A stretch of 38,486 nt of DNA from Betaproteobacteria bacterium HGW-Betaproteobacteria-12 (GTDB lineage Bacteria > Pseudomonadota > Gammaproteobacteria > Burkholderiales > Rhodocyclaceae), in the NCBI GenBank assembly GCA_002842345.1, contig PHCU01000021.1:1-38486 (forward strand), in the 5' to 3' direction. The notes below the pieces were generated by a model. That model searched no databases. It was not told the DNA's origin and saw only the letters and a program-made list of their open reading frames with translations. Below are positions 19,113 through 27,946 of the stretch, one piece after another. The position numbers and the translations under genes are program-made. The number at the start of each line of letters is the position of its first letter. The stretch's first letter is position 1.

Positions 19113-19719
19113 ACCCCCCGGGGGCGCTGGATTGGGAGAGGCAGGCGAAGTACAGCATCGGCCATTGCTGCGGCCACTGGGCCAGCGGTTCGCGGGTGAA
19201 CGCGGAGCGGGCATATTGCTCCCAGCGCCCGACCGCGTAGCAGCGCAGCAGATTGGCCAGGGCGCCGAAATCGGCGTCCGGCTTCAGGTTGTCCTGCGTG
19301 GCGGCCACGCGCAGGGCCTGTTTCAGGGCCGCCTCGATCTTGTCGAGCAGGGCATTGATGCGCGTCTGCAGTCGTTCGTTTTCATTGACCAGCGCGTCGC
19401 CGATCAGTACCCGGGTCATGCCGCGGTTCTTCTGGGCGAAGCGCAGCAGCAGGCCGACGATCAGCTCGACTTGTTTGAAGCCCTGCTCTTCCTCGGAAGT
19501 GATCTGGTTGATGACGCCGAACAGGCTCTGCTCGATGAACTCGATCAGCCCGTCGTACATCTGGGCTTTGCTGGCGAAGTGGCGATAGAGCGCTGCTTCG
19601 GAACATTCCAGTTTGGCAGCCAGGGCGGCCGTGGTGATTTTTTCCCCTTTTGGCGTCTCCAGCATGCCGGCCAGGGTTTGCAGGATCTGCAGGCGGCGTT
19701 CGCCTGGCTTGCTGGCCAT
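19111..19719 (-). CDS. slmA: Nucleoid occlusion factor SlmA
   Basis: 202-residue TetR-fold DNA-binding protein that blocks FtsZ ring assembly over the chromosome. The N-terminal helix-turn-helix reads EKITTAALAAKLECSEAALYRHFASKAQMYDGLIEFIE; only its core LECSEAALYRHF is needed for recognition. The rest is the ligand-like domain used for FtsZ contact. The length and RRLQILQTLAGMLE opening fit SlmA rather than other TetR proteins. It lies downstream of argB and a nucleotidase gene on the same strand, a familiar betaproteobacterial neighbourhood. Confidence 0.93.
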   Translation of the reverse strand: MASKPGERRLQILQTLAGMLETPKGEKITTAALAAKLECSEAALYRHFASKAQMYDGLIEFIEQSLFGVINQITSEEEQGFKQVELIVGLLLRFAQKNRGMTRVLIGDALVNENERLQTRINALLDKIEAALKQALRVAATQDNLKPDADFGALANLLRCYAVGRWEQYARSAFTREPLAQWPQQWPMLYFACLSQSSAPGG

Positions 19720-19751
19720 GATATGTCTCCCCTCGAATTGTTGTTCGGGGA

Positions 19752-20393
19752 TTATAGGCGGCCGCAGCGTTGGGGCAACTCGAGGACGGAACGCAGCTGG
19801 ACGTCGACGTAAGGCGAGCGGCGTGAGCCAACGCTCACCAACACCGTGCGCATGCCGAGCTTCTTGGCGGTCACCAGATTGAGCAGGCTGTCCTCGACCA
19901 TGATGCAGCGCCGCGGATCGAGGTGTTCGGCCCGCAGCAGGGCGCGGAAACCCGCCGACATTGGTTTGGGCCGGAATTTGAGATTTTCGACCGCATACAC
20001 GGCATCGAAGCAGCGTTCCAGGCCGGTGAGACGGAGCACGGCTGTGGCGTAGTGGCGTGGCGCATTGGAGAAGATGATCTTGCGCCCCGGCAGGCGGCGC
20101 AGGGTGTGCAGCAGCGGCTTCTCGAACACGATCATGCGCTGCAGGTCGGGGAACTGGTGCGTTTCCCGCAGGAAGTGGTGCGGATCGGTGCCGTGATGAC
20201 GCATCAGGCCGAGCAGCGTCGCGCCGTAGCGCATCCAGTAATCGTGGCGCAGGTGGTTGGCCGCCTGTTCATCCAGGTTCAGGTGGCGCTCGATGTAATC
20301 CCGCATCGCCCGGTTGATGTGCGGGAAGATGTGCGGGGAGGCGTTGTGCAGCGTGTTGTCCAGATCGAACAGCCAGACGCGTTCCCCGCGCAT
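19752..20393 (-). CDS. Pyrimidine 5'-nucleotidase-like HAD hydrolase
   Basis: 213-residue HAD-superfamily phosphatase of the SDT1/pyrimidine 5'-nucleotidase type. Motif I is WLFDLDNTLHN, motif II is IIFSNAPRHY, motif III is the Lys in RPKPMSAGF, and motif IV is MVEDSLLNLVTAKKLG. It probably removes phosphate from pyrimidine mononucleotides, but HAD substrates are hard to predict. It starts 4 bases after the argB stop and precedes slmA, so the three form an operon. Confidence 0.92.
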   Translation of the reverse strand: MRGERVWLFDLDNTLHNASPHIFPHINRAMRDYIERHLNLDEQAANHLRHDYWMRYGATLLGLMRHHGTDPHHFLRETHQFPDLQRMIVFEKPLLHTLRRLPGRKIIFSNAPRHYATAVLRLTGLERCFDAVYAVENLKFRPKPMSAGFRALLRAEHLDPRRCIMVEDSLLNLVTAKKLGMRTVLVSVGSRRSPYVDVQLRSVLELPQRCGRL

Positions 20394-20397
20394 GCGC

Positions 20398-21369
<972 letters not shown>

Positions 21370-21786
21370 CTATTCGATGGACAGACGCTTGCTCGGGCTA
21401 GTGATGCGCTTGGGCAGCGTCAGTTCCAGCACGCCGTCGTTGAAGCGGGCGCTGGCCTTGGCGTCGTCGAGATCCTGCTCCAACTGGAAGGAGCGCGAGA
21501 CCTTGCCGTAATAGCGCTCCGAGCGCAGGACGCGGTCGCCTTCCTTGACCTCGTTGTCCTGTTTGACTTCGGCGCTGATCGATACCAGGTTGCCGTCGAC
21601 GACGACATGGATATCCTCCTTTTTGACGCCGGGTAGCTCGGCGTGCACCTGGTAGGCCTCGCCCTGTTCCTTGACATCCATCTTGATCGATGGGGCCTGC
21701 GGCTGATTGCCGTTGAACTCGACGGGGCGGACAAAAAATCCGCGGAACAGATCGTCGAGGGGGTCGCGTCGGGAAATGTTGGCCAT
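21370..21786 (-). CDS. Small heat shock protein, Hsp20/alpha-crystallin family
   Basis: 138-residue chaperone that holds unfolding proteins during stress. The alpha-crystallin domain covers about residues 35-130, with VHAELPGVKKEDIHVVVDGN and the C-terminal FNDGVLELTLPKR motif (G-V-L-x-L). Start is ATG 21786 with GGAGAG upstream. A sigma-32-type promoter lies 38 bases before the start and a terminator follows, so it is a monocistronic heat-shock gene. Confidence 0.96.
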   Translation of the reverse strand: MANISRRDPLDDLFRGFFVRPVEFNGNQPQAPSIKMDVKEQGEAYQVHAELPGVKKEDIHVVVDGNLVSISAEVKQDNEVKEGDRVLRSERYYGKVSRSFQLEQDLDDAKASARFNDGVLELTLPKRITSPSKRLSIE

Positions 21787-21823
21787 GGTTTCTCTCCTCG
21801 GTGAAAAAAGCCTTAGTGACACC

Positions 21824-21852
21824 AATATAGGGTGCCGGAAAGCACTTTCAAG
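21824..21852 (-). promoter_or_regulatory. Sigma-32 (RpoH)-type heat-shock promoter for hsp20
   Basis: On the minus strand, CTTGAAA (21852-21846) is followed after 13 bases by CCCTATATT (21832-21824). The known RpoH pattern is CTTGAAA, a 11-16 base spacer, then CCCCATnT. The match and its position before a heat-shock gene make it convincing. The -35 element overlaps the stop codon of nudB. Confidence 0.85.
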
Positions 21853-22297
21853 TCCGGGTGAGTGTCCTTGGCAGCAACTGGATAGCGTCGCGGTTGCTCC
21901 AGGAAAAGCAGCGGGCGGCTGCTTCCGGCCAGGGCAGCCACTGCCAGTCGCGGTGCTCGTCCGGCGCGGGCGTGATGACGATGCGTTCGGGCAGGCACAG
22001 CCCGAAGACATGTTCGACATTCTCGCTGACGCCTTCTGGATAGCGCTGGCGCCAGGCGGGAAAGATGGTGAAGGTGTTGGCGATGTGCCAGTTGCTCAGC
22101 GTGCCGGCCGTTGGCGCGATCCCGGTTTCTTCGAAAACTTCGCGGCGGGCGGTCTCGGCCAGCGCCTCGTTGCCTTCGCGGCTGCCGGTGACCGACTGCC
22201 AGAAGCTCGGATGGGCGGCGCGTTCGAGCAGCAGGACCTCAAGCTCGGCGGTGTGGATGACCACCAGCACGGACAGCGGCTGCTTGCTGCCGCTCAT
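21848..22297 (-). CDS. nudB: Dihydroneopterin triphosphate diphosphatase (Nudix)
   Basis: 149-residue Nudix hydrolase. The Nudix box runs from GSREGNEALAETARREVFEE to TG, residues about 38-60, though its first Gly is followed by Ser-Arg rather than Gly-x5-Glu in the ideal form. The N-terminal SVLVVIHTAELEVLLLERA and FWQSVTGS are typical of NudB, which removes pyrophosphate in folate synthesis. The link to aspS is conserved in many proteobacteria. Its start overlaps the barstar-type gene's stop by 4 bases. Confidence 0.92.
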   Translation of the reverse strand: MSGSKQPLSVLVVIHTAELEVLLLERAAHPSFWQSVTGSREGNEALAETARREVFEETGIAPTAGTLSNWHIANTFTIFPAWRQRYPEGVSENVEHVFGLCLPERIVITPAPDEHRDWQWLPWPEAAARCFSWSNRDAIQLLPRTLTRT

Positions 22298-22722
22298 GCG
22301 TCGGATAGCGGCGCAATGCCGGGGACCGGCGTGTCGATCAGGACCCACAGCGGCTGGCTGCTGCCACGTCGCTCTTCGGCCGTTGCGTCGAGCACCTCGA
22401 GCAGCCGGGCAAAGTCTCCGGGGGCCTTCTGTTGCAGGCGGTCGCAGCCGGTCAGCAAGAGGATTTGACCGCTGCTTCCGCACCAGTCCGGGTCGGTCAG
22501 GCAGTCGAACAGGGCATCGAGGTTGCTCCCGTAGTAGTCGGGAAAATTCAGCGCACTGCCCAGGCGAGCCAGGGCTTCCTGAATGGAGCTGCAGGCGGAA
22601 ATGTCGCCCGGCAACAGGCTGAGGTGCTGCCGGAGAGCAGCTTGCTCGACGGCCGCGCGGGAGTCGGGGGGCTGGCAATACAGGCCGGCGCCGGTGGCGT
22701 CCGAGAACAAAGTGTCGCGCAT
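22294..22722 (-). CDS. Barstar-family RNase inhibitor
   Basis: 142-residue cytoplasmic protein with a barstar-like domain in its C-terminal two thirds. The diagnostic stretch is FPDYYGSNLDALFDCLTD (near residue 65), preceded by SIQEALARLGSALN and followed by ILLLTGCDRLQ. Start is set at ATG 22722, with ATGAGG six bases upstream; an in-frame ATG at 22734 overlaps the RNase stop (TAATG) and is the alternative. It is directly downstream of an RNase Sa-like gene, so the likely role is to block that enzyme in the cytoplasm. The N-terminal 40 residues are an extension with no known match. Confidence 0.9.
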   Translation of the reverse strand: MRDTLFSDATGAGLYCQPPDSRAAVEQAALRQHLSLLPGDISACSSIQEALARLGSALNFPDYYGSNLDALFDCLTDPDWCGSSGQILLLTGCDRLQQKAPGDFARLLEVLDATAEERRGSSQPLWVLIDTPVPGIAPLSDA

Positions 22723-22733
22723 GGCTGGCCTCA

Positions 22734-23090
22734 TTATTCGCGAATACGACGGAAGGACTTGTAATGGTCCTCGGTGTAGTAATACTCGGCGGCCTGGCCG
22801 GCGACGATGCGGCGCGGGCCGCGATCCTTGCGCCCCGGGATCTTGACCGTGTATTCACGATAGTAGCCGCGCGGCTGGGCGGGCAACAGCTTCTCGAAAT
22901 TGTTGAAGACGATGCCGTCGCGACTATACGGGAACGGTCCGCCCTGCTTGATCAGGGCCAGGGTCTCGCGCCCTTCGCGCGGCAGGTCGGCGACGGCAAT
23001 CCCGTCACCAGCGGTTTTGCCGCCGAAGAAAGCAAAAGCGCTTCCGATCGCCAGCAGCAGGACGATCAGGAAGCGCTGCCAGTTACGCAT
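22734..23090 (-). CDS. Exported guanyl-specific ribonuclease (RNase Sa/barnase family)
   Basis: 118-residue protein with a signal peptide (hydrophobic core FLIVLLLAIGSAFA; AFA at 18-20 suits signal peptidase I) and an RNase N1/T1-type domain. It closely resembles Streptomyces RNase Sa: GPFPYSRDGIVFNN near residue 51, then catalytic Glu79 (YYREYTV), Arg90 and Arg94 (RGPRRIV) and His109 (EDHY), corresponding to Glu54, Arg65, Arg69 and His85. No cysteine is present, so the RNase Sa disulfide is absent. It lies 6 bases after aspS and directly before a barstar-like gene. Role could be nutrient RNase or an antibacterial protein. Confidence 0.92.
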   Translation of the reverse strand: MRNWQRFLIVLLLAIGSAFAFFGGKTAGDGIAVADLPREGRETLALIKQGGPFPYSRDGIVFNNFEKLLPAQPRGYYREYTVKIPGRKDRGPRRIVAGQAAEYYYTEDHYKSFRRIRE

Positions 23091-23096
23091 GGCGGG

Positions 23097-24896
23097 TTAG
23101 GCCTGGTTGACCTCGACCTGGGTTTCGACCTTCTGACGCAGGCGGACATGCAGTTCGCGCAGCTGCTTCTCGTCGACCGCCGACGGGGCGTCGGTCAGCA
23201 GGCACTGGGCGCGCTGCGTCTTGGGGAAGGCGATCACGTCGCGGATCGATTCGGCGCCGGTCATCATCGTGACGATGCGATCCAGGCCGAAGGCCAGGCC
23301 CCCGTGCGGCGGCGCGCCGTACTTCAGAGCGTCGAGCAGGAAGCCAAACTTGGCCTGCTGTTCGTCCGGGCCGATGGCGAGCGCAGCGAAGACCTTCTCC
23401 TGCACGTCGGCGTGGTGGATACGCACCGAACCGCCACCCAGCTCCCAGCCGTTCAGCGCGAGATCGTAGGCCTTGGCCAGGCACTTGCCCGGATCGCTGA
23501 CCAGCAGGTCGAGATGCTCGTCCTTCGGGCTGGTGAACGGGTGGTGGCAGGCGGTCCAGCGCTTGTTCTCGTCGTCGTACTCGAACATCGGGAAATCGAT
23601 GACCCACAGCGGCGCCCACTTGGCACCGGTGACGAAGCCCTTCTCGTGGCCGATCTTGATGCGCAGCGCGCCGAGAGCGTCGTTGACGACCTTGGCCTTG
23701 TCGGCGCCGAAGAAGATCAGGTCGCCGGACTGGGCGCCGGTACGCTCGATGACCGCACGCAGGGAGGCTTCCGACAGGTTCTTGACGATCGGCGACTGCA
23801 GGCCGGTCTCGTTGATCTGCGTGACGTCATTGACCTTGATGTAGGCCAGGCCCTTGGCGCCGTAGATGCCGACGAACTGGGTGTAGGCGTCGATCTCGCC
23901 GCGGGTCAGCGTGGCGCCGCCGGGGATGCGCATGGCGGCGATGCGGCCGCCGTCGCTGTTGGCGACGCCGGCGAAGACCTTGAAGGCGACATCCTTGAAG
24001 GCATCGGTGACTTCGGTCAGTTCCAGCGTGACGCGCAGGTCCGGCTTGTCGGAACCGAAGCGGTGCATGGCTTCGGCGTAAGTCATGCGCGGGAATTCCG
24101 GCAGCTCGACGTCGATCGCTTCCTTGAACACGGTGCGAATCAGCTTTTCCATCAGCGCGGTGATCTCGGCCTCGCTCATGAACGAGGTCTCGATATCGAC
24201 CTGGGTGAATTCCGGCTGGCGGTCGGCGCGCAGGTCTTCGTCGCGGAAGCACTTGACGATCTGGTAGTAGCGGTCGAAGCCGGCGACCATCAACAGCTGC
24301 TTGAACAGTTGCGGCGATTGCGGCAGGGCGAAGAACTGGCCCGGGTGGACGCGCGACGGCACCAGATAGTCGCGGGCACCTTCCGGCGTGGACTTGGTCA
24401 GCATCGGCGTTTCAATATCGACGAAGCCATTGTCGTCGAGGAAGCGGCGGAAGGCGCGGGCCGTCTTGTAGCGCAGCATCAGGTTGTTCTGCATCTGCGG
24501 CCGGCGCAGGTCGATGACGCGATGGGTCAGGCGGACGTTTTCGGTCAGATTCTCGTCATCGAGCTGGAACGGCGGCGTTACCGACGGATTTAGGACTTCG
24601 ATCTCGTGGCAGAGCACTTCGATCTCGCCGGAAGCGAGATTGGCGTTGGTGGTGCCGGCCGGCCGCGGGCGGACCTTGCCGGTGATTTTCAGACAGAACT
24701 CGTTGCGGACGGACTCGGCGATCGTGAAGGATTCGGCGCGATCCGGATCGCAGACGATCTGGGCCAGGCCCTCGCGGTCACGCAGGTCGATGAAGATGAC
24801 GCCGCCGTGGTCGCGCCGACGGTGGGCCCAGCCGCACAGGGTAACGATTTGCCCGTCGAGGGCGGCATTGAGTTGTCCGCAATAATGGGTACGCAT
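23097..24896 (-). CDS. aspS: Aspartyl-tRNA synthetase
   Basis: 599-residue class II synthetase of the bacterial type. An N-terminal OB-fold anticodon domain (residues 1-110; [23 protein letters not shown] core [11 protein letters not shown]) is followed by the catalytic core with motif 2 ([18 protein letters not shown], containing the [11 protein letters not shown] signature), a GAD insertion domain at about 300-420, and motif 3 ([12 protein letters not shown]). Length is standard. Whether it charges tRNA-Asn too cannot be decided here. It is in a minus-strand run FmdB-DUF502-aspS-RNase-barstar-nudB. Confidence 0.98.
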   Translation of the reverse strand: MRTHYCGQLNAALDGQIVTLCGWAHRRRDHGGVIFIDLRDREGLAQIVCDPDRAESFTIAESVRNEFCLKITGKVRPRPAGTTNANLASGEIEVLCHEIEVLNPSVTPPFQLDDENLTENVRLTHRVIDLRRPQMQNNLMLRYKTARAFRRFLDDNGFVDIETPMLTKSTPEGARDYLVPSRVHPGQFFALPQSPQLFKQLLMVAGFDRYYQIVKCFRDEDLRADRQPEFTQVDIETSFMSEAEITALMEKLIRTVFKEAIDVELPEFPRMTYAEAMHRFGSDKPDLRVTLELTEVTDAFKDVAFKVFAGVANSDGGRIAAMRIPGGATLTRGEIDAYTQFVGIYGAKGLAYIKVNDVTQINETGLQSPIVKNLSEASLRAVIERTGAQSGDLIFFGADKAKVVNDALGALRIKIGHEKGFVTGAKWAPLWVIDFPMFEYDDENKRWTACHHPFTSPKDEHLDLLVSDPGKCLAKAYDLALNGWELGGGSVRIHHADVQEKVFAALAIGPDEQQAKFGFLLDALKYGAPPHGGLAFGLDRIVTMMTGAESIRDVIAFPKTQRAQCLLTDAPSAVDEKQLRELHVRLRQKVETQVEVNQA

Positions 24897-24917
24897 GAAA
24901 CTTTCCGTGGGGTTGCT

Positions 24918-25547
24918 TTAAGTATGGGTAATAACGCGCGGGTGCGGTGGCGGAGCCACGACACCCATCGAAATGATGTACTTGAGTGCTTCATCGACGG
25001 TCATCTCAAGCTCGATCACATCCTGTTTCGGCATCATCAGGAAGAAGCCGGAAGTCGGGTTGGGCGTGGTCGGCACATAGACGCTGACATAATCGCCGTC
25101 GAGGTGATTTTTAATATCGCCGCCGGGACGCCCGGTCAGGAAGGCGATGGTCCACGCCCCCTGGCGTGGGTACTGAACCAGCAGGGCTTTGCGGAAAGCA
25201 TTGCCATTGGGCGCAAAGAGGGTGTCGGAAACCTGCTTGACCGCCTTGTAAACCGAATTGACGACCGGGATGCGCGAGAGCAGCTTATCCCACCAGCCAA
25301 CTAGTTTTTGGCCGATGAAGTTGGCGGCGAGCAGGCCCGTAAACAGGATCATTGCCAGCGTCAGCAGGGCGCCGACGCCGGGGATCGAAAAGCCAAACAG
25401 GTTCCTGGGGTGCAGAACTTCTGGCAGCAGGTGCAGCGACTGGTCGAGCGTATTGACGATGAGTGACAGCACCCAGCCGGTGATGACCAGCGGAACCCAG
25501 ATCAACAGTCCCGTGATGAAATAGCGTTTGATCAGTTGGCCGCGCAC
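24918..25547 (-). CDS. DUF502 family membrane protein
   Basis: 209-residue protein with two clear transmembrane segments (ITGLLIWVPLVITGWVLSLIV and LLTLAMILFTGLLAANFIG regions) and a soluble C-terminal domain with PVVNSVYKAVKQVSDTLF and VYVPTTPNPTSGFF, hallmarks of DUF502. The function is not established. No ATG exists near the N-terminus; GTG 25547 with GGAAGGAAG upstream is chosen, overlapping the FmdB gene by 16 bases. The FmdB-DUF502-aspS order is well conserved in betaproteobacteria. Confidence 0.88.
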   Translation of the reverse strand: MRGQLIKRYFITGLLIWVPLVITGWVLSLIVNTLDQSLHLLPEVLHPRNLFGFSIPGVGALLTLAMILFTGLLAANFIGQKLVGWWDKLLSRIPVVNSVYKAVKQVSDTLFAPNGNAFRKALLVQYPRQGAWTIAFLTGRPGGDIKNHLDGDYVSVYVPTTPNPTSGFFLMMPKQDVIELEMTVDEALKYIISMGVVAPPPHPRVITHT

Positions 25548-25783
25548 GACGTACAGCTTCCTTCCCCGGTTTGGCAGGGAGGCGGTGTCTTGGGCTTGCT
25601 GCCACCCTTGAAATCGGTGGCGTACCAGCCATTGCCCTTGAGTTGAAAGCCGGCGGCCGAGAGGAGCTTGCTGTAGCTGTCCTGACCGCATTCCGGGCAA
25701 ACGGAGAGCAGCGGGTCACTGATCTTTTGCAGATGCTCTTTCTGGAAACCGCAGGAGTCGCAGCGATATTCGTAAATCGGCAT
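25532..25783 (-). CDS. FmdB family zinc-ribbon protein
   Basis: 83-residue protein opening with MPIYEYRCDSCG, the FmdB-type zinc ribbon; the first pair CDSC and second pair CPEC bind one metal ion. The tail is Lys/Pro-rich and ends in CTSC. Members are thought to be putative regulators, but the role is unproven. It overlaps the DUF502 gene by 16 bases and heads the aspS run. Confidence 0.92.
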   Translation of the reverse strand: MPIYEYRCDSCGFQKEHLQKISDPLLSVCPECGQDSYSKLLSAAGFQLKGNGWYATDFKGGSKPKTPPPCQTGEGSCTSCAAN

Positions 25784-25853
25784 GGGAGTCCTCCAAAACC
25801 TTGAATTGTATCCGAAACCACGGACTCCTTATATCGGGGCGGAGTTCAGTGTT

Positions 25854-26705
25854 TCAAGCAATCAAGCCAAGATAGCTGCGCGTGATCGTGTCGCCCCAGA
25901 ACAAGGCGATGCAGCCGGCTGCGGCCAGATAGGGGCCGAAGGGGATTGGCATGTTGCGCCCGTGGCGGGCGGCGACGATCAGGGCTATGCCAATGAGTGC
26001 GCCGACAACCGAGGAGAGCAGGATGATGGCTGGTAGCATTTGCCAGCCTAGCCAGGCACCAAGGGCCGCCAGCAGCTTGAAATCACCATAGCCCATGCCC
26101 TCCTTGCCGGTGGCCAGCTTGAACAGCCAGAACACGGACCACAGCGCGAGGTAGCCGGTCATGGTCCCAATGACTGCCGATGGAAGGTCGGTGAAGCTGC
26201 CAAAAAGATTGAAGGCGATACCGATCCAGAGCAGCGGCAGGGTGATGGAGTCGGGGAGTAGCTGGGTATCCAGATCAATGGCCGAGAGGGTAATCAAGGC
26301 CCAGATCAGGAGCAGTCCTCCGGCGGCCTGCATGGTGGGGCCAAAGTGCCAGGCCGTATAAGCCGAGAGCAGAGCGGTCGATAGCTCGACAATGGGGTAA
26401 CGAGCCGAGATGTGTTTGCCGCAAGCGGAGCATTTTCCTCTGAGAATCAGTAAGTAGCTGAGTAAGGGAATGTTTTCCAGTGCCGTGATGCTATGGCCGC
26501 AATGTGGGCAGCGAGAACGCGGTCGTGCCAACGATAGCGCTTGGATGCCTGGCTGCGCCTCACCGCGCAACTCGGCGCATTGGTTTTGCCATTCCTGTTC
26601 CATCATTCTCGGCAAGCGATGGATCACGACATTGAGGAAACTGCCGACGCACAAGCCGAGCAGCCCGGCGATGGCTGCCAGACCAATCAATGAATCTGGA
26701 AGCAT
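25854..26705 (-). CDS. pilD: Prepilin peptidase / N-methyltransferase PilD
   Basis: 283-residue inner-membrane aspartyl protease that cleaves the prepilin leader and methylates the new N-terminus. The cytoplasmic loop has two CxxC pairs (CPHC near 71 and CSAC near 97). The catalytic aspartates are in DLDTQLLPD and in the conserved GYGDFK motif (GMGYGDFKLLAALG). About eight membrane helices are predicted by eye. Start ATG 26705 overlaps the pilC stop (TGATG). PilB-C-D lie in order, but coaE and zapD, which often follow, do not. Confidence 0.96.
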   Translation of the reverse strand: MLPDSLIGLAAIAGLLGLCVGSFLNVVIHRLPRMMEQEWQNQCAELRGEAQPGIQALSLARPRSRCPHCGHSITALENIPLLSYLLILRGKCSACGKHISARYPIVELSTALLSAYTAWHFGPTMQAAGGLLLIWALITLSAIDLDTQLLPDSITLPLLWIGIAFNLFGSFTDLPSAVIGTMTGYLALWSVFWLFKLATGKEGMGYGDFKLLAALGAWLGWQMLPAIILLSSVVGALIGIALIVAARHGRNMPIPFGPYLAAAGCIALFWGDTITRSYLGLIA

Positions 26706-27931
26706 CAGACGACCGAGCCGAGCTTGAAGATGGGGAGGTACATGGCGACGATCATGCCGCCGATCAGTGTGCCGAGAACCACCATGATCATCGGTTCCAT
26801 AAGGCTGGACATGGCCTCGACAGCATCGTCCACTTCCTGTTCGAAGAAGTCGGCGACTTTGGACAGCATCGAATCGAGAGCGCCGGATTCTTCGCCGATG
26901 GCCACCATTTGGGTGACCATGTTGGGGAACAGATTGACGTTCTGCATCGAGATGGTCAGGCTGGTGCCGGTTGAGACCTCGCTCTGAATCTGCTTGGTCG
27001 CTGTCTTGTAGACGAAGTTGCCGGCAGCTCCCCCGACCGAGTCGAGGGATTCGACGAGCGGCACGCCAGCGGCAAACATCGTTGCTAGGGTGCGCGTCCA
27101 GCGGGCAATTACCGATTTGCGCACGATATCGCCGAAAATCGGCAGGCGCAGCATTAGGCGGTCCATGGCCATCTGTACCTTTTCGGAGCGTCTCCAGGCT
27201 TCGAAAAAGGCGTACAGGCCGCCACCGATAATGCCGAATATGGCCCACCAGTAGGCGACGAAGAAGTCCGAAATGGCGATCACCACCAGAGTGGGGGCCG
27301 GCAGATCGGCGCCAAAGTTCGAGAAAACGTCCTTGAAGGCTGGAATCACGAAAATCATGATCACCGCAGTGATGATGAATGCGACGACCAGCACAGCGAT
27401 CGGGTAGAACAGAGCAGCCTTGATCTTGCTCTTGATGGCGAGGATCTTTTCCTTGTAGGTAGCCAGACGGTCGAGCAAGGTGTCGAGGATGCCGGCTTGC
27501 TCGCCAGCGGCGACCAGATTGCAGTATAACGCGTCGAAGTGCAGCGGAAACTTGCGGAAGGCCTGGGACAAGGAACTGCCCGTTTCGACATCGGCCTTGA
27601 TATCGAGCAGCAGTTTGCCGACTGCAGCATTTGAGTGGCCGCGACCAACAATGTCGAAAGCCTGCAGCAAAGGAACGCCGGATCTCATCATGGTGGCCAG
27701 CTGGCGGGTGAACAAGGCGATATCCTTGTCCGTGATCTTGCCGCCACTCTTGAAGCGTAACTTTTTGACCTTGGTATTGGTGATGCCCTGACGACGTAGG
27801 GTCGTTTGCACGACGGACTCGCTGGCTGCGCGCATTTCGCCGCGGACGGTCTTGCCGTCCTTGTTCCTGCCCTCCCAGAGGAACGCAACCTCCTTGACGG
27901 TTGCAACTCTCGGTTTTGCGGCGGTGGCCAT
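26705..27931 (-). CDS. pilC: Type IV pilus inner-membrane platform protein PilC
   Basis: 408-residue GspF-family protein that couples the PilB motor to pilin extraction. It has two homologous GspF domains: about residues 75-195 (FTRQLATMMRSGVPLLQAFDIV) and 275-400 (WTRTLATMFAAGVPLVESLDSVGG; core ATMFAAGVPL), with hydrophobic segments after each (YPIAVLVVAFIITAVIMIF and MVVLGTLIGGMIVAMYLPI). The start is ATG 27931, 15 bases after the pilB stop. Confidence 0.97.
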   Translation of the reverse strand: MATAAKPRVATVKEVAFLWEGRNKDGKTVRGEMRAASESVVQTTLRRQGITNTKVKKLRFKSGGKITDKDIALFTRQLATMMRSGVPLLQAFDIVGRGHSNAAVGKLLLDIKADVETGSSLSQAFRKFPLHFDALYCNLVAAGEQAGILDTLLDRLATYKEKILAIKSKIKAALFYPIAVLVVAFIITAVIMIFVIPAFKDVFSNFGADLPAPTLVVIAISDFFVAYWWAIFGIIGGGLYAFFEAWRRSEKVQMAMDRLMLRLPIFGDIVRKSVIARWTRTLATMFAAGVPLVESLDSVGGAAGNFVYKTATKQIQSEVSTGTSLTISMQNVNLFPNMVTQMVAIGEESGALDSMLSKVADFFEQEVDDAVEAMSSLMEPMIMVVLGTLIGGMIVAMYLPIFKLGSVV

Positions 27932-27946
27932 ATGTCTTCCTTCCCC

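Noticed and set aside
22764..24593. A 609-codon plus-strand open frame
   Set aside because: It is antisense to aspS and the RNase gene; the translation has the Asp/Val/Gly-rich look of a shadow frame.
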